Below are positions 53,541-64,000 of a stretch of DNA of 64,000 bases, one piece after another. A program made the translations under genes and the position numbers. How positions within the stretch are numbered: the first letter of the stretch is position 1; each line of letters begins with the position of its first letter. This DNA is from Theocolax elegans (Eukaryota > Arthropoda > Insecta > Hymenoptera > Cerocephalidae), in assembly GCA_026168455.1 (NCBI GenBank), contig CM047425.1, positions 84,881,580 to 84,945,579 on the forward strand. The letters are read 5' to 3'. The notes beneath the pieces are model-generated. The model ran no database searches and was not told where the DNA came from. It saw only the letters and a list, made by a program, of their open reading frames with translations.

Positions 53541-55470
53541 CATCGCGAGTAGTAGTAGCCACTACAACTTGATTCGAGTGAAGGCAGGGAGCGCACCGCG
53601 ATTTCGATAAAAAAAAACGCGTTGATTAGTATATCAAGATTAACAATACCTTGCGGTGTAAATGACCAGCTAATTTTTATAATTTTTTTAAAGATTAAAA
53701 TGAACAAAATAGTAAAAAACATTTTTCTTGGCAATAACTGCAATATACCTATAGGTATATGTAAAATTTTCATAAACTTAGATATTAATTCTATTGATAC
53801 GCGAGTATACCTATAACTACCTACGAATTCTACAATTACTTTAAAACTTTTAAAATTTACTATCTATTGTTATTGTAATAATTATTATTTTCTAATGCTA
53901 GTATATTCCCCGAAAATAATGTTGAAAAATTAATTATTTTTCTATTAATTCTTTTTCACAAAGTTTGTATTTGAATATTTATAACACTGCACATACCTAC
54001 TGGGGTACAAAATCAAAATTTACAAATGCTATTCAAAAGTGACATATTATTTAAGAAACGCTCCGAGACGCTTAGTTACGAACGATTGGATTGTTACATG
54101 TCCAAAAGACACTTAAACTACAAATGAGACGGATGGGCTAATTATTTTACTCACCTGTTGTGGCTATTCAGTTATTCACTTGAAATAATGTCCAGGGTAT
54201 TTATGTGTTTAGCAAACAGAAAAAGGGTAAAATTGACTATTGCAAACCTTGCAAAATGTATCTTACATTCTATTTACACTCGATTCCTTCGTCGAGCACC
54301 AAACTTACCTTAGACAAGGATTAGCTCCTCTGTGTACACATTGCATTATGCAATATACGAAAACAATCCAATATATATACAAATACAAAAATTAATGTAA
54401 TAAATATTAAAATATGCTAAATAATTATTGACAAAGTAATATAACACAGAAGGTCATTGGATAACCTAAAAATCGTTAAATAATATTTGTTTCTATTTAA
54501 TCAAGATTTTATAACATTATACTTGTTCAAATTCAAGTAACTAACATATAGAAATGAGAATTTTACCGAATACCTTATCGTAAAAATATCCTATTATTTA
54601 TTATTGTGATTAAATTTTACTTTACAGTTGTTATCATTACGTATACAAGAAATTTTACGTGGAATCATTATCATAAACAAAAATATTGATTTACCCAGTA
54701 TAGAAATAATTAATTAAAACTATAATTAAAGCTAATAAATTTTTGAAACGAAAATAATATACTAAATAATATTATTGTCATCAAAAGTTCATTGACCGAA
54801 TTAATCAAGAGATCGTCGCAATCTAAAAATTTACCGGGTATTATCATCCTTTTGAGTGAAGAAACGCATATTTTGATCATTCTCGTTTCCAATTAAAGAA
54901 ACTCTTTGACGAATATCAACGTTATATTGCCAAATACTTAATATGTTAAGACAAATGTGTGTCTACAATAAAAACTCCAATTACATTTTATTGTCGTATT
55001 ATTTATTAAATCTATAATTATTATATTATTATTATTGTTCATAATTTACAAATGAATGTTATTGTACGCCTCATCTATGTTTTTTTCATAATAACTTTTA
55101 GCATATAAGTGGAAAAACTATATTATATATACAATTGTAGAGGTATAGCGACATCGATAATGCACTCAACTTCTATAAAGATTATATTTACAACAAGTAC
55201 AACGATAAAAAATTTAGTATAGGTCGTTGACCGTTTCATAGGAAATATACTACTATAATCCACAGATAATCAACAATCAATTCATTTTCTTCACTATTCC
55301 TATGCTTATCGAATTTTTTCAGAACTATCTTGATTATATACCTTTATTCATTTAAATTTCTTTTGATAATATAAAAAGCAACCGTTTTATACAATTATAT
55401 TACAATTAAAGTACATTATATTAATTAAATTATAATGAATTTCAACATATTCTAATTTTAATAATTTCTA

Positions 55471-55510
<40 letters not shown>

Positions 55511-55511
<1 letters not shown>

Positions 55512-55922
55512 AGGGTTAGACAAGTAGTCGTCAACCACCCATTTTCGAATATTTTTTCATCATTTGAGTTTAAAGCTTAAACAAAAACATATAGACTTGC
55601 ATAACATCATTGTATATGGTATATATGTACCAAATAACGCTAAATAAAAAGTATTCGATGAAAGTATTCGATCGAATACTTTTTCGAATACCAAGTAGCA
55701 TTTTTTAATATAATTAAATTTTATATAATTGTAATTTTCATGTTTACAATAAAAATTGTAATTGTAATTGTAATTATAATTGTAACATTTATTTTTAAAA
55801 ATAAATTTTATATACCATATACAATGATGTTATGCAAGTCTATATGTTTTGTTTAAGCTTTAAACTCAAATGATGAAAAAATATTCGAAAATGGGTGGTT
55901 GACAACTACTTACCCAACCCTG
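55511..55922. mobile_element. MITE with CAGGGTT(A/G)G ends
   Basis: Left end CAGGGTTAGACAAGTAGTCG and right end, reversed, CAGGGTTGGGTAAGTAGTTG; arms continue CAACCACCCATTTTCGAATA and stretch over about 110 bp, including ATATAGACTTGCATAACATC. CAGGGTTGG ends fit hAT elements, yet no 8-bp target duplication is visible, perhaps because the left flank is (TA)n. The centre holds GTAATT repeats. Confidence 0.65.
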
Positions 55923-56465
55923 GTCTAAAGTAAGGAATAATAATAACTCAGAATGGTTTATTTTATATTTATTAAAACATTTTAGGAACAGAGTTTTCAG
56001 GAAATTGCGTTTTAACAAGTAATTATTGTTTTTCAATCAAAATTAAAGTAATTAACAATACATGTGTTGGATAAATATTCCTGGAGAAATTATCATTTCC
56101 TTCCTATCATTGGTATATGTTTAATGTTTTTCAATCGACTATAAGTGTTTGGATCGGTAGTGTTACTAGCTAGAACATAAAAAATAATATTATATTTACT
56201 ACAATAATATGTAAATATAAATTAAATTTAACTTTAAAAGATCATGTAGAAAGACATGTAGGAGATAGTAAGACATTTTTGAACTTTTTTTTATTTATTT
56301 TTTTCTTATTGAAAATGATAAAATTGTATACTTGTAACTATGGTAACATCAAATAAGTACTTATATTTAAGTATCTATCTCGTGAATTTTTTTACCCACG
56401 ATATTTATCGATAGGTCGGTATATTTTACACTTGGAAAAAGGGTTTGTTAAATAATGTCCCAACC

Positions 56466-57198
56466 CTGGGGTACTTTTGAACATGCCATGTTATGCGAAC
56501 ATGCATCATATACTTACTTCCTCTGAACTCGTACAACTTTTTTAGACACCAAATTTATTAATTTGATTGTTTATTTGAAGATTATAAAAGTACTGTTATT
56601 TTTAGCAAATTGGTCTAATGCATGGAGTAAATTTGTACATATATTTAAATGAAGATAAAACGAAATTATACAAATTATTCACTATTTCGTGTCAAATAAA
56701 TTTTATTTTTAGCATAAACCTCGTTTCTTTGGAAATTATGCATTAGCGACTTGCCGCAATGAACAAGTAGTGAGTAGACTCATTGTCTACCTTACATCCA
56801 TTTAATTAGCATAGCAAATTTACCCCAGGCTACGTGTTCAAAAACGCGCAGCTGTAAATTAATATTTTTCAACCTAACACCGGTCAATATAAAGCTCATA
56901 TAATCAATACTTTTTACGTATGTGCACGATTTCATGAATAGCAGTTACATACCTATAATGAACTAAAGCACAAGTTTACTGTCAAAAACTAACAAATACA
57001 AAGAAAATAAGATGAGTTTTTTACTTTGGCGCAGTTATTAAATTAAAGTATAAAATCGATTCGGAATAGCTCGTACAATGGAGATTTTGAGATAATATCT
57101 TTTGTTTAAAGAAACCTATTATTAATATTACATAAATGTTACGAAGTAAAAAAGTTATTTAAAAAATTTAAAAGTGTTCCTTTTCAAAAATACCCCAG
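56466..57198. mobile_element. Possible element with CTGGGGTA ends
   Basis: CTGGGGTACTTTTGAACATG at the left and, reversed, CTGGGGTATTTTTGAAAAGG at the right. A third similar end occurs at about 56820 (TTTACCCCAGG), so the right boundary is unclear. No ORF and no clear target duplication. Confidence 0.35.
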
Positions 57199-57702
57199 TC
57201 TTCTCTATATTAAATATAAGTGCTTGAAAATAAAATAAATATTTGGATAAACTTGATATCAACATAATTTTCATTTGTTACTAGCCAAAAACGCTCGCTT
57301 CACTCGCGATTTCCGAAATTTGTTTACCTAAGTTTTTAATGTTGTACAATTATTATGACAAATAATTATACCTATTTATATAAAAGAGTACTGATAAAAT
57401 AAAATATACAAACATTTTATTATCGTATATTTATCATTTAAAATAAATTATACAAAAATTATCACAAACATAATATTATGATAAACTATACTGTAGAAAA
57501 AAATTATGATAAAAAAATATAATAAATTAAATTGCTTCTAATTTATATAATTTTCATTATTGATATTATTAAAGGGATGCTTTATGAATTGTTACAAACG
57601 GTGCAAAATAAATGAAATAATGCACATACCCCTGTTTACGAAAGCGCTTTACCTAAAGCAGAATATATAAAAGCAGTAAAATAAAATGATGTATTACTAT
57701 AC

Positions 57703-57920
57703 AGTACTGCCAAATTACCCACAAAAAATGTTTATAAAGGATGTCTACATAATCCGCAATTACCCAACTTAATAACATATCTTTTATAAAAATACTGTCG
57801 CTGGCCAAACACCCTATGATAAATAATTGTATATTACAAATACCTCATAATAAAAAACTGAATAAATACTGCCAAATTACTTATAGCAGAAAATGTTATA
57901 AAGGATGTGAATATATCCGT
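57703..57920. repeat. Local duplication, two units of about 50 bp
   Basis: TACTGCCAAATTAC-n-AAATGT(T)TATAAAGGATGT occurs at 57703-57754 and again at 57866-57920, followed by ATCCG in both. A few substitutions and one-base indels separate them. Short cysteine-bearing frames occur on both strands, but none has a splice site in the right phase. Confidence 0.45.
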
Positions 57921-58282
57921 CGATAACTAAAACCAACAATAGATCCTCTACAAAAAGCACAATTTTCAAAATTCCTCATAGGTTTAATATTACAGAGGTT
58001 CTTACAAATTTTATTTTAATAAGGTAAAAGTCCCTATTAATAAACACCTCGAGAAAAGTGTATATCGTACTAAACAGAGAGAAAGTAATACTAATTAAAA
58101 GAAAGTATATGTATATTAATGATTAGAAAAATTGTATTAAATAATTTAGTCTATTAACTGTGTTTACCTTTTAATGTGCAATTGTAATAATTAATGATGT
58201 ATGAGATCTCATAAAATTAAGTGAAGAAAATGGACACGTACGTACGGATGCGCACATGTCCGTCTTATAATATTAAAAATAA

Positions 58283-58912
58283 TTAAGCAATCACGTTCCG
58301 AAAATAAATTTTTTTAATCAGTAATTGTTTGTCATAGTTCCGGGTACATATTAAGTCTAAAAAAGATAATGTTTATTTATAATTATTTACAGTCGAAGGG
58401 GAAATTCACAGAAAAGTGCTCATTTTACATATAAAATTTTAATATAATGTGGATATGGATTAGAAAAAAATAATGAAAATATATTTAATTCTAAAAGAAA
58501 TGCGATTTTTTGCGATTTAAAACAATTTTTGTACTTATCAAATTATTTTAAATCGGTTATTTTAATGTAAAATTATTATAAAGTTATTATGTCTAATATA
58601 AATTAGATTTAAAAACTATAACATTGCATTACAGACGTGTTAATCAGATCATCATATATTTATAGATATCAATCCTCAGTAAACGAAAATAAAATAATAT
58701 AATTTTTTATGAAAGAAAATTAATGAAAATTTTACAATTCTATAATTGAATACACTTTTTTGAATTTTCAAATGAACCAATAAGTATTGATTTTTAAACT
58801 TTTGTATTTATTTTCAATACAATCATATTTATTACTTACCCTGATCAGTAGCAAAAATTAAAAATATCGAATTTAATAAAATTATTAACAAAGTATATAA
58901 ATAGAATTTCAT
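58283..58912 (-). CDS. Very short secreted peptide precursor, two exons, unrecognised
   Basis: Exons 58840-58912 and 58283-58356 on the minus strand, joined in phase 1 by a GTAAGT donor and a TTATCTTTTTTAG acceptor across a 483-nt intron, giving 48 aa. Residues 1-21 form a signal peptide: MKFYLYTLLIILL, then NSIFLIFA. The remainder, about TDQDLICTRNYD followed by KQLLIKKIYFRNVIA, is basic, with one Cys and one KK pair. Exon 1 is 73 nt, the same length and phase as in the peptide gene at 12765-13124, and both have Asp at the junction. The product is too short to assign; an antimicrobial, venom-type or signalling peptide are all possible. TATAAAG lies about 50 nt upstream of the ATG. Chance is not excluded for so short a second exon. 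Confidence 0.45.
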
Positions 58913-59550
58913 TTTGATCAAATTCGTTACTTCAAAAGTACAACTGATGCTTTATACTAGAATAGAATAGAATTTAGTAAATAGAATAATATAACAAGAA
59001 AAACATGTGTTCGTGTAAAATGTAATATTATCAAATTTTTTATGTGTCACGAAAATATTTACGACATAAATAAAACAGAGAATACAATTGATAAGTAAAA
59101 TAAATTAAATCGTAAAGGTAACTTTTTGACTGTAAAGAACATTCTAAAAATAAAAATAATTATACTGAAAATAATACATAACTTATATCTAATATGAGCT
59201 ATTTCTTCAAATGATGTGTGCAAAGTGTCAAAGAATATAAGTTTACACTGCAATATGATGATGCACTCTGCAATTTCATACTTGAAAATATAATTTAAAA
59301 CTGTAGCATAAAAGTATTCTGTTTCAAATTTTATAATCTTTGCTTTCTTCTATATTTTTAACATGATTACATAGCATTTTAGTTTGCCTTGTTATATGCG
59401 TCAAATAATTTTAGTGTTGTTTTATACAACAATAGCAAGTACAACAATTTTTAAATACTTCCTATAAATTGTTTATTAAAATAATATCAAATTACAACTA
59501 GTAACTTATAAAAAAATATTTATGTACAGAATGAAAAGTAATTATTATCA
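58913..59550. other. Intergenic, 3' flank of the minus-strand kinase gene
   Basis: AT-rich, no supported ORF; the right part is probably 3' UTR of the kinase gene that ends at 59551. Confidence 0.5.
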
Positions 59551-60590
59551 TTAATTAACTATTCTATTTTTTTTTAAAACTTTTTGAACATCTTCAAATA
59601 TAGCTTCAGGTGTCCTTTCACTATTAAAACTATAAACAAGTCCTAATTTATTATAGTATTCAACTATAGGCATAGTATCATTAACATAAGTTTGATATCT
59701 CTTCTTTATAGACTCTTCATTATCATCACTTCGTCCACTTCCCTTAGCACCTCTACTCAAGCATCGTTTTGTACAAGTTTCTTCACTACACTCAAAAAAG
59801 AGAACTCCATCAACATCCACTGTTCCTGTCATCACCTGCAATAAATAATATTAATACAATTATAATTTCTTTTTTTTAATGTTTAATTATAATTTAATGT
59901 AATATTCTAAGGACTTCATAAATTAAAAATAAAGATCGAGTGAAAAAAATTATATACAAAGATTTGATATACTTTCTATATTGTTGTTACTTGTTACTTA
60001 TTAATTACATTTGATAATTAATAACCTTTTTTACTATGTAATGTACTTCAAAGTAATTATATACCTACACTTTAATCATTAAAAATTTGTTTTCATATAT
60101 TCAAGCTCCTAATAACTTTTTACTCCCTTGTTGCATAATCTACTATTATACGAATTGTCAAATAAACATTGATATGTCAACTAATATATATATATATATA
60201 TATAATTAACGGTTTACTAAAAAATGATAGATTTAACATTTATTTTACCTTATCCCAACCTTGGACATTATCCTGATTTCTAGGAAATCCATCAATGAGA
60301 AATTTATTTGAAGATTTTGTATTTAATATAGCTCGCTTCAATAATTTGCAAGTAATTTCAGCTGGTACTATAGTACCATTTTTAATATGATATTCGATAA
60401 GCTCTCCATATTCGGATTCAGGCCTATTTCGTTCTTTTCGAAGTAGTTCACCGGCCGACAAATGAACGAAACCGTATTTGCCTATAATCTTCTCGCAAAT
60501 AGTACCTTTGCCGGCTCCAGGTCCCCCAAGAATGAAGAGAACTCGAGGTTTGAGAATGTCCGACCCGTAAGCCCGTACAGTCCTAAACAT
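59551..60590 (-). CDS. UMP-CMP kinase, divergent copy
   Basis: Transfers phosphate from ATP to UMP, CMP and dCMP in pyrimidine nucleotide synthesis. Exons 60249-60590 and 59551-59835, phase 0, 208 aa. P-loop GGPGAGKGT at 22-30, NMP-binding segment [19 protein letters not shown] before the intron, [15 protein letters not shown] after it; all catalytic Arg/Asp positions look kept. Compared with the neighbour at 61188, the N-terminus has eight extra residues, with Arg-bearing [11 protein letters not shown], which might act in targeting, but this is weak. A donor (GTAAGT at 60782) and an acceptor before 60597 suggest a 5' UTR intron. Same intron position as its neighbour, so the pair arose by DNA duplication, not retroposition. 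Confidence 0.9.
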
Positions 60591-61187
60591 AAACTACCTG
60601 TCATATCTTATGTACACTGCGCAAACTTGAATATTATTTGTTTACGTGAAATTTATTTACGAAAGTACATAAATTTCATCTCACGTGGGCAAAAGAGAGT
60701 CAAAAATAAGAGGTTATATATACCTTACCAAGCAAAACATCACGTGCTCATTGTCGTAATGACGCGGAGTTGAAAGTAAGTACTTACGGAGGACATGCCG
60801 TGCTCCGAAAAATAGTCGTGTTGTCATATCGACACTGAACGAAGCCAACGCCACAAAAGTAGCATTGACGTTACAAAGCAGTACAAAGTAGTCTTTAGTC
60901 GATGAGAGAGTTCTCGGCTCATACAGTCCACAGTGGCTTCTCCCTAGTTCAGCTTAAACATCCCCTCCATTTAGCCGGTGCATTATTGTGCCAGCAATAC
61001 CAGCACGTCCCACGTTGTGCTTCCGATAATCCGTGCAATATAACGCAGTGCTCTCGGTGTTTCCTCGATTTTTAATACATGCAAACTTGAAACATAAGCA
61101 CAAGTGTATATGTGTGCGCGAGACAGTTAGAAGCCTGCAGTTAACGGGTTTTCTTTTTGTACGATCCAAACCGCACGAACCTTCACT
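60591..61187. promoter_or_regulatory. Bidirectional promoter region of the kinase pair
   Basis: The two UMP-CMP kinase genes diverge from this 597-bp region, which is GC-richer than the flanks from about 60780 to 61180. Two CACGTG-containing E-boxes occur near 60678 and 60747. No TATA box stands out for either direction, fitting housekeeping expression. Leader exons of both genes must lie here. Confidence 0.55.
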
Positions 61188-62158
61188 ATGTCCACGTCGA
61201 AAAAGCCACAAGTTTTATTTATCCTAGGTGGACCTGGAGCTGGTAAAGGTACCTTGTGTCAGAACATTGTCGATAAGTATGGATATGTTCATCTGTCTGC
61301 TGGTGATTTGCTGCGCGAAGAGAGAGCAAAACCTGGATCGGAATTTGGAGAACTTATTGAGCATCACATAAAAAATGGTACAATTGTGCCAGTAGAGATC
61401 ACTTGTAGCTTACTGGATCGAGCCATGCAGAACTCGGATTCTCTGCACAACAAATTTTTGGTCGATGGATTTCCTCGTAATCAAGACAACCTTCAAGGCT
61501 GGACCAAGGTACATAAGCTCAAGCTAATAAACTATTTTGTATCATTTAATTCAATGCATATTCAATTAAATATTTTACTTAAATTATTTTAAAACTTTTA
61601 GTATTCAATCCATTTAAAATAATTATCATCTACCTTGCATTCTAATATGGTAGAATTCATAAAGCTCGGAACATTTTGCTTATCTTAAGCCTTGAATGTA
61701 GTTAAGATTAAATCCTCAATAGTTCAATACATGATATTCAATTGAAAAGTGTTAAATTAGTTATGGGCAAGAATTATTTAATACCTTGAAAATTAATTTA
61801 TGTTTTGCAACAAATGTTTCATTAATTAAGTTACTAATTTTAAAATGTGTAAATTTAATAATTTTAAAATTCATTATAGGTAATGTCTGAGAAAGTAGAT
61901 GTCGATGGAGTTCTTTTTTTCGAGTGTAGCGAAGCAACTTGTACAAAGCGATGCTTGAACAGAGGTGCTAAAGGAAGTGGACGAAGCGATGATAACGAAG
62001 ATTCTTTAAAGAAGAGGCATCAAACTTATGTGAATGATACTTTGCCTATTGTTCAACACTATAATAAATTAGGACTTGTTTATAGCTTTAACGGTGAACA
62101 AACACCACAAGCAGTATTTAAAGATGTTGAAGAAACTTTGAAAAAAATAGGATGGTAA
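61188..62158 (+). CDS. Dak1: UMP-CMP kinase
   Basis: Cytosolic nucleoside monophosphate kinase for UMP/CMP/dCMP. Exons 61188-61508 and 61880-62158, phase 0, 199 aa, close to the family's usual 196. P-loop GGPGAGKGT at 14-22, [30 protein letters not shown] (93-101) and the [15 protein letters not shown] (135-146) are all present. Start codon is followed by [10 protein letters not shown], the typical short N-terminus, so this copy best matches the ancestral enzyme. It is highly similar to the divergent gene at 59551-60590 and shares its intron site. The symbol follows the Drosophila orthologue. Confidence 0.93.
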
Positions 62159-63269
62159 TTTAGATGCAAATTTTATTTTATTTTACTTATATTTTGCAGC
62201 GGTATCGATAGAAAAGAAATAATCATGTCTTTATCATTCTTTTCTGTATTTTAAGTACAATTAATTTATTTATAATCATGTGTATTTTCTTATTACTAAA
62301 TCAATTAGCAATATATATTTTCAAGTAGGTAATATTGACATTCCTTATACTGCATCATATTATATTGAGTAATAGACACCATTCATTTGATGGTGATATT
62401 TAATAGTAATATATACATTATTTGCAATTTTTTTTAATTCTTTGTTATGAATTTATACAACCAAAATCAATGAATTTATTTATGTATTGACATTATGTAT
62501 TTTATAATGTACTTACTGACAATTAATTGATGAAAAACAGTTTATCTTTGTGCAATTAACATACAAAAATAGATTGAAAATAAAATTAATTTTTCTTGAC
62601 AATGTATTTTAATTCATCTTTTACCTCCATTTCTTTGTATAGATCTGTTGACTATATCGTCAGTTAGGATTTAATAGAGAAAGAATAGTATTACCTATTG
62701 TATACATGAATAGTTGTATTATTTTCATCTAATAGCTCTTCTTTGAATGTACCTATATATATAACTTTTGCCAACATTGAAAGTGACCACGTGACCTACC
62801 GGCGCATGCTCTTCCCGCGCCGATCATCATTTTAAAAATGGAAGAGAAAAATCATCATCCATTTCGGTCGGCACTTATTATTATGCCGTGTTGTCGGCTG
62901 CCGCGCACGTGCAAAAATAGCCTTGGACGAGGTGCGCGATCGCGCATGATCGGACCGTAACTTATGTAATTAGAAAATATTATAACTATTTACAATTAAA
63001 CGACATGCCTTTCACGGATAATAAATACTCTTTTTTTTATTGTACGATCGTTCAAATTTTGCCGACTGCTATGTCATGCGATGACAATGGTGTATTTTGA
63101 AATTTTTTTAGGTTACAATACCTGAGTCATTCTAACCTAAGTTATGTTTCAATCTAAAATTTTGTAAGATATAAAGGATTTAATTATTTATTAACACGCA
63201 AATATATTATAACATTTATAATTTATGTTTCATAAATATTGTTAATTGTTACAGGAATATTATTAAAGA
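62159..63269. other. Intergenic, COQ2 promoter and leader
   Basis: The first half is AT-rich 3' flank of the kinase gene. A GC-richer patch at 62780-62960 (CACGTG-like and CCGCGC motifs) is the probable COQ2 promoter. TTGTTACAG at 63247-63255 is a good acceptor 15 nt before the COQ2 ATG, which suggests a non-coding first exon near the GC patch. Confidence 0.5.
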
Positions 63270-63898
63270 ATGATTATTGTTGGAGGATGTTACCGATTAT
63301 CATGTTCAATAAGAATATGGAATTCATTCAGTCGCAACCTAAAGTTTCACCAAAAAAATAACGTTTATATTTATAAAAAGATTTATACATCTTCTACTAG
63401 TAATATATTAACTAATGAACGATACCAAAATGAACACATTAAGTCAAAACAACTTTGGTACAAAACACCTTCAAGTCACAGGAAGAAAAATAACTTGTCT
63501 ATAAAATTTCAATCAGAAAGAGATTTAAGTATTGCAGCGAGAATTGTTGAAAATGCTCCTTCTAAAATACAGCCTTATATGAAACTTATGAGAATAGATA
63601 AACCTATAGGTGAAAATGTTTAATTTTTTAAAGTACTTTTGTAATTAAAATTTAGATACTTTTTATCTTCTTACATTTATTGTTATTGGTTACAAATGTC
63701 AATACTATTATTATATTTTTTTATTAAACAGGTTCATGGTTATTATTTTGGCCATGTGGTTGGAGTATAGCTATGGCAGCTCCAGCTGGAGCATTTCCAG
63801 ATATTGGTATGCTTGCCCTTTTTGGCACTGGAGCTTTTATTATGAGAGGTGCTGGTTGTACAATAAATGATATGTGGGATAAAGATATTGATGAAAAA
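63270..63898 (+). CDS. Coq2: COQ2, 4-hydroxybenzoate polyprenyltransferase, 5' part
   Basis: Mitochondrial inner-membrane prenyltransferase that attaches the polyprenyl tail to 4-hydroxybenzoate in ubiquinone synthesis. Exons 63270-63609 and 63732-63898, phase 1 between them; 169 codons lie in the window and the second exon ends at a GTAAGT donor in phase 0, so the gene continues beyond the right edge. Residues 1 to about 95 are a basic, Ser/Asn/Lys-rich mitochondrial leader. The UbiA domain starts with [20 protein letters not shown], then the first membrane segments, and the first Asp-rich motif NDMWDKDID (159-167), which binds Mg-diphosphate. Start taken at the first ATG after the acceptor-like site; a later Met is possible. 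Confidence 0.93.
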
Positions 63899-64000
63899 GT
63901 AAGTTACAAATTTAAATGATTTAAAATGATCTATTTTTATAATCTTAAAATTAAATACAATGATTGTAATCTTAAATCTTTAATTATTTACTATTTTGTT

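Larger units (their letters stand above)
53541..58282. other. Intergenic, AT-rich, with DNA-transposon remnants
   Basis: No supported gene. Two good donor-like sites on the minus strand near 54160 and 54306 could belong to alternative leader exons of the nrf-6-like gene. A (TA)n run precedes the CAGGGTTAG element at 55511. A weak inverted-end element follows at 56466. A locally duplicated patch lies at 57700-57930. Confidence 0.45.

Noticed and set aside
53231..53543. Frames with a hydrophobic start overlapping the nrf-6-like leader
   Set aside because: They lie in the 5' leader downstream of the TATA box and do not join the NRF exon in frame; the frame with the signal peptide at 53334 does.
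57816..57926. 36-codon plus-strand ORF with C-x7-C-x3-C spacing, as in apamin-type bee peptides
   Set aside because: The first Cys of that family is missing, there is no signal peptide or upstream signal exon, and the neighbouring duplicate unit is shifted in frame. The spacing is likely chance.
57960..58360. Alternative second exons for the tiny peptide gene (for example a frame with NFENCAFCRG)
   Set aside because: No acceptor in phase 1 leads into that Cys-bearing frame, whereas the exon at 58283-58356 has a strong acceptor in the right phase.
60783..60840. Upstream ATG giving MTTRLFFGARHVL as a mitochondrial leader for the minus-strand kinase
   Set aside because: It ends at a good donor, but joining it to the available acceptors puts the kinase out of frame. 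It is more likely 5' UTR.
1..64000. tRNA, rRNA, known insect miRNA, CRISPR arrays, telomeric TTAGG repeats
   Set aside because: Looked for by eye on both strands and not seen. A covariance-model search could still find a divergent RNA.

Overview
The window looks like nuclear DNA from an AT-rich insect genome, most likely Hymenoptera. The evidence is intron-split genes with GT-AG boundaries, insect gene families (PBAN/pyrokinin, Hand, an nrf-6-like acyltransferase), and a neuropeptide precursor laid out as I remember the honey bee one. No prokaryotic operons, phage genes or CRISPR arrays were seen. Exon boundaries were worked out by hand from reading frame, splice sites and phase continuity.

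Layout. At 2.0-4.0 kb (minus) lies a complete three-exon PBAN/pyrokinin neuropeptide gene with a TATA promoter. Two nearly identical GC-rich segments of about 1 kb, in opposite orientation (7.24-8.23 and 16.61-17.60 kb), flank 8.4 kb that holds a two-exon gene for a small secreted peptide (12.77-13.12 kb, minus) and several foldback transposons. The bHLH factor gene Hand occupies 21.4-23.6 kb (minus, three exons), followed by a long gene-poor stretch to 39.5 kb. An eleven-exon nrf-6-like gene (secreted NRF domain plus multi-pass acyltransferase-3 domain) spans 39.5-53.3 kb (minus); three foldback or miniature elements sit in its introns. A second tiny secreted-peptide gene lies at 58.3-58.9 kb (minus). 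At 59.6-62.2 kb two UMP-CMP kinase genes stand head to head around a shared promoter region, and COQ2 starts at 63.3 kb (plus) and runs off the end.

Function. The genes do not form one pathway: they cover peptide hormone signalling, heart/mesoderm development, lipid-related membrane acylation, pyrimidine nucleotide metabolism and ubiquinone synthesis. The least ordinary content is: two unrecognised short secreted-peptide genes that share one architecture (first coding exon of exactly 73 nt, phase-1 intron just after the signal peptide, single cysteine in the predicted mature part); the divergent kinase duplicate; the inverted GC-rich duplicate; and a PBAN precursor whose last PRL motif has lost its amidation glycine. 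Much of the rest is AT-rich intergenic DNA with non-autonomous DNA transposons of at least five types.
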